A DNA stretch of 64,000 nt from Tenodera sinensis. Lineage: Eukaryota > Arthropoda > Insecta > Mantodea > Mantidae. This document shows, one piece after another, positions 58,529-64,000 of the stretch. Where the stretch lies: NCBI GenBank assembly GCA_030765045.1, contig CM060962.1, forward strand, positions 263,785,647 through 263,849,646, written 5' to 3'. A model generated the notes under the pieces. That model was given only the letters and a program-made list of their open reading frames with translations, was not told the DNA's origin and did not search any database. A program made the position numbers and the translations under genes. The number at the start of each line of letters is the position of its first letter. Position 1 is the first letter of the stretch.

Positions 58529-59091
58529 TGTGATGCCGGGTGCGGCGCACAGCAAAGGATCGTCGAGGCTAAGCTACTTCGCACCACATACCAGGCGGGC
58601 GAGCAAACAAAGGCGCTCAAGGTGAAGTTGCCTCGCGCGACTTTTTGTGTGTATACGACCAACAATTAATGCGGTGCTTAACAAAAGATTTTTAGAACTT
58701 TCGAGAGGTATCCGATGGCCTGCGTGTTAGTAAAAGTTCCAGAAAGAACCGTGTGACGTCATCCCCGCAATATAAGGAGACGAGGCAACGAGTTAGAGGA
58801 GTTACGGTTTCGGACATGAGTTGGCCTGTATGCCAGTGAGTGCGAGACAGCTGCGTGTGGTACGTCGCGTCGAAGGGAAGAAATTTTAATGAACGTTGAG
58901 TGATTGTATGTCAGAGTTAGTGTACGAGAGACAGACAAAGTGATGAAAGAGAGTAAAAGAACTGAGTCAAGGTTACGAGAAGAAAACAGTTGTGAGTTGT
59001 AATATTACGAAAGATTAGATTGTGCAAAAGATTAGAAGAAAAATAAAGTGATAGAGAAGTAACTGGACTAGACATTTGTCATTTTATCACA
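58529..59091 (+). mobile_element. Solo LTR, family L, copy 3
   Basis: 563 bp, TGTGATGCCGGG to TTTTATCACA, so TG...CA with a TGTGA/TCACA inverted end. Flanks acaa and ataa are a 4-bp duplication with one mismatch. TATA-like caatataagg at 58769 and AATAAA near 59042. It shares 'ggcgcacagcaaaggatcg', 'aagctacttcgcaccaca', 'tgacgtcatcc' and 'actgagtcaaggttacgaga' with copy 2. No internal domain. Confidence 0.75.
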
Positions 59092-59095
59092 ATAA

Positions 59096-60129
59096 CACTG
59101 CACACAGTCAGGTTTGCCAACGAAATAACTCATTGCAAAGGAACTGCATACGCATAGTAGTAAGGAATGTTTAAACCCTAGCAGATAAACTCCACTTGAT
59201 CTGGAAAGGCAGCATCAAGTGAAAAATACAGTACCCTAGCTGAAATTTGAATCACGTATCTTTGATTTACCACTTTGACCAACTTTGCGCAATTTAACAA
59301 GAGTCCCTTTCACAATCTCAGTTTTTGTATACCAAAGAGCACATTGTGCTCATTGTTGAGTTTTAGTAGGTATTTCAATCAGTTAAATTATTAAACTTTG
59401 TAAATTTTCATTATTGCCATTATATGCAAAATGCTATTCTCTAAGCAGAATATTACCGGCGAGGAATCTCTTTTACTATCATATTATCTTTCATAATAAT
59501 ATTTAATACCAATTCGATGCTTAAAACTGCACGGGTAGCTTTTTAAAATCGAATGACGTATCTCTCCATGTCCATTTGAAATTATTGTAAAATGATCTAG
59601 AACATTATTATGGTGAACCCTTCCTTCACCCCTGATGCAATTTCGTACAGACCCTAATTTTTGAAGAAAAAATTCCGGTTACTTATAAGTGCATTAGTAT
59701 GCGAAAATCGCCACAACGCGCCACCCCCCCCCCCCCCCCTTCAGTCTTCCAAGTTTTGGAAATGCTGTACAGTCTATAAGTACCCTTTGGTTGTAGAACA
59801 ATCATGAAAAGGAATGGTACAGTAATTTCTTACACAAATTATGTTTTGATTTTAAACCGCTGTACCTTAACTTTGGCCCTATGGCTATTTAATAACCTAA
59901 AACTTATATAGTTATCACACAATTCAAAAACTCTTAATACAATCTACAATGAAATAAAGGTACAAACGCTTTGTAACCCCTTTTTTATCTTTTAGTAGTT
60001 TAAGAAATTAAATGTGATGGTATTTTACAGCACCAGTCTATCAGAAAAAGTTGTGCTTTTCAATGATGAAAGAATTATCACTGGTTGAACAGTTTTTGAG
60101 AGACGCGAACACACACGCATTCATGCATA

Positions 60130-60130
<1 letters not shown>
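59096..60130. other. No recognisable feature
   Basis: A C17 run near 59725 is the only notable feature. Confidence 0.4.

Positions 60131-60183
<53 letters not shown>
60131..60183. repeat. CT dinucleotide microsatellite
   Basis: About 48 nt pure CT, then a short degenerate end. Confidence 0.95.
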
Positions 60184-60539
60184 TTGTGATATTAATGTCG
60201 ATTAACCGTGTCCACAAATAACACGCTGTAAGTATGAAAATAGACACAAATAGAAGAGAAAGTACTCAAAGCATTTCAAAGAACTGTAGCAAAAAGTAAT
60301 GAAGAGAATATCCGCTTGGAGGTTCCTAAGTCACTGCGGAGCACACAAATATCACTTTCCGTTGGTCGTCCGTCCATGCGAATGAAATAATTTGCCTGTC
60401 GCTGCAGTACGCACTTGAGATATTATATACAAGAATTTTGATGTGGTTGAAATCAATACAAAGTTAATGGATTTAAGATAAAGATCCTTCGAATAGAGGT
60501 TGCAGGCGAATTTTTCCCAAATTGAGACTAAAGCCCTTG

Positions 60540-60559
60540 ACATCATCATCACAATCACT

Positions 60560-60602
<43 letters not shown>

Positions 60603-60746
60603 CCATCATCATCACCATCATCATCACCATCACCATCATCATCACCATCATCATCACCATCATCATCATCATCATCACCATCATCATCACCATCACCATC
60701 ATCATCATCACCACCATCATCATCATCATCACCATCATCAACAACA
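60540..60746. repeat. ATC/ACC trinucleotide array
   Basis: ATC with regularly spaced ACC variants. The poly-Ser, poly-Ile, poly-Met and poly-Asp frames are artefacts. Confidence 0.95.
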
Positions 60747-61144
60747 ATAATAAACACTTTATGGATTAGGAGACTTCTCCTGTTCCGGCCTGTCTCTTTC
60801 CACCTTCTCATCTCTCTTCCCATATGGTTGGTAATAATTGTACTAAAGCCTTTGACATTTATACGAAATGGATTGCAAAACGATGAGGTAGAAAATATTT
60901 GCCATGTTTATTTCATTTGTATTGAATTGTTACTACAGTAATTTTATATCAAAATAAATTTAACGTATTATGCTTTCTCAATGAGAGCTGGCCTAATAAG
61001 GAACAAAATATCAAGCGAATAATAAAAATAACTGTTGCAAGCAAGAAACAAAGTACAAATGAGGCTACAATTATCAAAATGCAAACAAATTCAGTCAGAA
61101 CATATAGAAATACAAATATTGTATTAACAAATAGATAATATCAA

Positions 61145-61425
61145 TTATATAAGTGATATTTTAAAATTGATGGAGCCTTTTAGTAACTTGGTAGCTATAT
61201 TTAGAATGGTTTTCCTTTGGATACCGAATTTATTGCAGAACTTCACGAACAATCTATACCCTGGGCCAACTAACCTGGCAGTAGACGTTGCCGCTTTCCC
61301 TCGCTTCTCTCGCTGTTCCACCATAATAAGAGGTCCACCATTTTTCTTTTCTTTTTCAAAGTATTCTCGTATGACACATACCATCTCCTGGGCCTCCCAT
61401 TTTTAAACAAAACGCAACGTAACCA
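61145..61425 (-). pseudogene. Transposase-like N-terminal HTH fragment, copy 2
   Basis: Minus strand: KWEAQEMVCVIREYFEKEKK, NGGPLIMVEQREKRGKAATS, with no stop until IFNFKISLI-like low-complexity sequence near 61145. The first 40 residues match copy 1 (56625-56835): A-E-VC-IREYFEKEK-NGGPLI against AREITCSVRKYFEEEKLNG. The remaining residues are not alignable with copy 1. Likely the same decayed DNA transposon family. Confidence 0.5.
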
Positions 61426-61430
61426 AGACC

Positions 61431-62670
61431 ACTAAAATGTACTACGAATGCAACAAACACTTAAATATGCAGTGGTAAACTATATAAAGTATATTAAATA
61501 ATAAAACTACAATCTCTTCAGATACACTGTTGTATGTAATTCGTCAATAGGTCACCTTTCACTCTGCTCTTCTTAAACAATCAATATACTGTCGCGAGCG
61601 GCAAAATACGCGAAAGGTGGCCGGGAATGCCCGCACATATTGCAACATGGTGAGTACACACCTCTGGTCACGTGATAGTCACATGGTGTAGGTATTTGTA
61701 ACGCGATTGGATGTGATAAGCCTCCCTTTGTGAGCCACGTGAGCTACGTGGCTGTCAGGTGCCAGAGTATAGTGTTAGTGCTCTTGGCCCCAATCATTAC
61801 AGCAATAATTTTGGTGTCGGAGAGATTTTGTTTGTTGTTATAGTATGGAATGGTTGGTTCTTAGATTTCTTTTTTTCATGAAAACTCTGAAGCTGGCTAC
61901 CGTAAGATTGGAAACGAGCAGTAGGACCAATACTGTTCCTTTACAAGAATTCAAATGAATCACAATGACATCAATGCATCTGCTGCTGCCACTGTCTGCT
62001 GTTTCGTGAATCCTCTTCAAATTGTAGACCTATGCTTCTTAACGCATCTGCTAGTATGGCTCTTATTTCATGTTGTCTGATGTGTCTTAAAAGCTCTTCG
62101 TAGGGACACGAACCCAAGACGTGTGGCAACACCTGCAGTGGCTACCAACTTGGGATTTGCCAGGAATGCTTCTGGGAGGAGGAACATTAGCAGTCATTTT
62201 CAGTAACCCTGAGTGGGTGCATAGCAGTTGAGCACATTAGCATTTGGGCAGATTAGCAATTGGGCACACACATAATTATCTAGACTTCAGGTGGTACACC
62301 CTTTCAGGTAAGTGGAGGGAAGGAGGTTGTGTTTGCAGCTTCATTGTGAAGTGCCCTTTCAGTTTGTAATTCACGACATGGAACTCAGAAACCCTTTGCA
62401 CTTTACAGTTGATGTTGGTGCGGCTTGGAAGATCTCGAGAAAACCAAATACCTAAGAAAAGCTCTCGAAGCTCTTGCTTATGTGTAAAAATTAAGCTAAA
62501 CGACAAACTCCGTTTTGAACAAAAATACTTCCATCAGAATAAACTTATACGAAGATATTGAAGAGAAATGGCAAATTCTTGCAGAATGGGCTTATAAATA
62601 AATAAAGGGGCAACTAGTCATTAAGAAAAAAGATCCCAATGACGAGTCCTTACAGAACGAAAGTAATATA
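61431..62670. other. No recognisable feature
   Basis: 61590-61790 is somewhat GC-rich with cacgtgatagtcacatggtg and gtgagctacgtggctgtcag, not assigned. Confidence 0.4.
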
Positions 62671-62679
62671 TTACAATTA

Positions 62680-62972
<293 letters not shown>

Positions 62973-63194
62973 TGGCAACGAAAAGTCAAGGAGACACCCC
63001 TCTCCCCCCATCGTTTAGTTAAATTTGTACAACACAAACCGTCCACTGATGTGCAATGAAACCAGTTTATACCGACAATGGTGGTATAATTTAAATGATG
63101 AGAGAACAACTGCAGGTGTTAAATAATGTTAATAAATGCTGAATGAATGTTCATGGATATAATTTGTTTCAAATCGATTGAAATTTAAGGGCAG

Positions 63195-63480
63195 TCTACG
63201 TATATGGGAGTGTGCTAAAATTGAACCTTAGTAAGAAGAGAAAGTGTTGCGTTTCACCTCAAAATTCGTTTTAAAACACTGAATAAAAAACAGAAGTCTT
63301 AATAAAAGTTCCACGTGTATGTATATGTGTGAGCAGCATAGATAAAGACGTAAGGTTGATTAAATACCAAACTTCGAATTTAAGTTAGGTACTTCTCACC
63401 CGAAGATTAGATCTGAAGATTTTCAAGAAAATTTCCCCCACCTACATAAAAATATTCCCTGTTTTTTATTTGATCAAGCC
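63195..63480 (+). repeat. Family A fragment, 5' half
   Basis: 'gtgttgcgtttcacctcaaa', 'agcagcatagataaagacg', 'aaataccaaacttcgaattt' and 'gatctgaagattttcaagaa'. Confidence 0.5.
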
Positions 63481-63616
63481 GGTTTTTAAGATTATAATTG
63501 ATTTATATATATTTTAAATCTATGACAAATAAATTTGTAAAATAAATAATATATCAATTGCGAAATAAAATAAATCAAAACATGAACTTTATCCGAATAA
63601 TGTGTGTGAGAGCTTT

Positions 63617-63617
<1 letters not shown>

Positions 63618-63698
<81 letters not shown>
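63618..63698. repeat. GT dinucleotide microsatellite
   Basis: Pure GT for about 80 nt. Confidence 0.97.
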
Positions 63699-63699
<1 letters not shown>

Positions 63700-63704
63700 A
63701 GTCC

Positions 63705-63885
63705 TTATTCTAATTGATACGAAATAGGGAAAAGCTTGCTCTACAAAAAATGTAGAATTTCTTAAAACAAGCATTTTATATTAAAGAATTATTCTGTGGC
63801 ATTAGTCACTTGAGAGATATGCCTTAGTGTTGGTTTCAGTGGTCAATGTTTTTTATGTGGTTAGTTGATATGCGTTTCTTTTTGA
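63705..63885 (+). repeat. Family A fragment, middle
   Basis: 'cttgctctacaaaaaatgta', 'gaatttcttaaaacaagcat' and 'tgagagatatgccttagtgt' correspond to the central family A block. The GT run separates it from the 5' half at 63195-63480. Confidence 0.5.
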
Positions 63886-64000
63886 AAACTTATTTAAAAT
63901 ATAGGTATTATACTTACTATGATAATATAACCGTATATCCAATTAAAGGGAAAATTGAAGTTAAAAAGACTACATAAAGAACAAAAACTAATTTTCTTTG

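Noticed and set aside
60352..60941. Poly-Met, poly-Asp and poly-Ser frames
   Set aside because: ATC/ACC microsatellite on both strands.

Overview
The window is intronic DNA of a large, AT-rich, repeat-dense animal genome, most likely an insect. The protein-coding signal, the tRNA-derived SINEs and the mix of LINE, mariner and Mutator-like remnants all fit an insect. A polyneopteran (cockroach, termite, cricket or stick-insect type) is my best guess from intron size and element types; that is inference.

Only one host gene can be supported. It is a TMTC1-like transmembrane and TPR-repeat protein, a presumed ER O-mannosyltransferase, on the minus strand. Three consecutive coding exons are present at 57563-57706, 21218-21432 and 18958-19093. 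All have AG/GT splice borders and their codon phases join without a break, giving about four TPR repeats. The intron between the first two exons is about 36 kb, the next is about 2.1 kb, and the final exon(s) to the left were not found. Everything else lies in or beside introns of this gene.

The repeats fall into layers. (1) Family A is about 750-880 bp, with eight near-full copies and over twenty fragments on both strands. It has inverted ACTTTCTCTACT / AGTAGAGAAAGT motifs near its ends, a 5' stem-loop, a GT/GTCY-like microsatellite core and a small 3' hairpin. This architecture resembles Helentron-associated non-autonomous elements. (2) Family B is a ~123 bp tandem repeat at 8.8, 27.0-27.4 and 43.1-43.9 kb, and each unit carries a module related to the family A 3' end. 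(3) Three LTRs of one family (9.65, 14.59 and 58.53 kb) lie in the same orientation. Two have perfect 4-bp target duplications, and one keeps a tRNA-Leu-type primer-binding site. (4) Two main LINE remnants are present: an RT fragment at 17.4-18.1 kb (+), and an ORF1/endonuclease/RNase H element at 44.6-47.4 kb (-) that has lost its reverse transcriptase and holds a 63-bp nested insertion. (5) DNA-transposon remnants are a mariner-like piece at 0.2-0.75 kb, a Mutator-like element at 7.8-8.7 kb, two related transposase-like N-termini at 56.6 and 61.3 kb, and a foldback MITE at 52.45 kb. (6) About eleven SINEs of several tRNA-headed types are present, plus long microsatellites. The largest are a ~0.8 kb TTA/TTATGG/TTAGTG array at 24.0-24.85 kb and trinucleotide arrays at 30.5, 41.3 and 62.7 kb.

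No RNA gene, CRISPR array, operon or prokaryotic feature was seen. Most long open frames are low-complexity repeats or lie within mobile elements.
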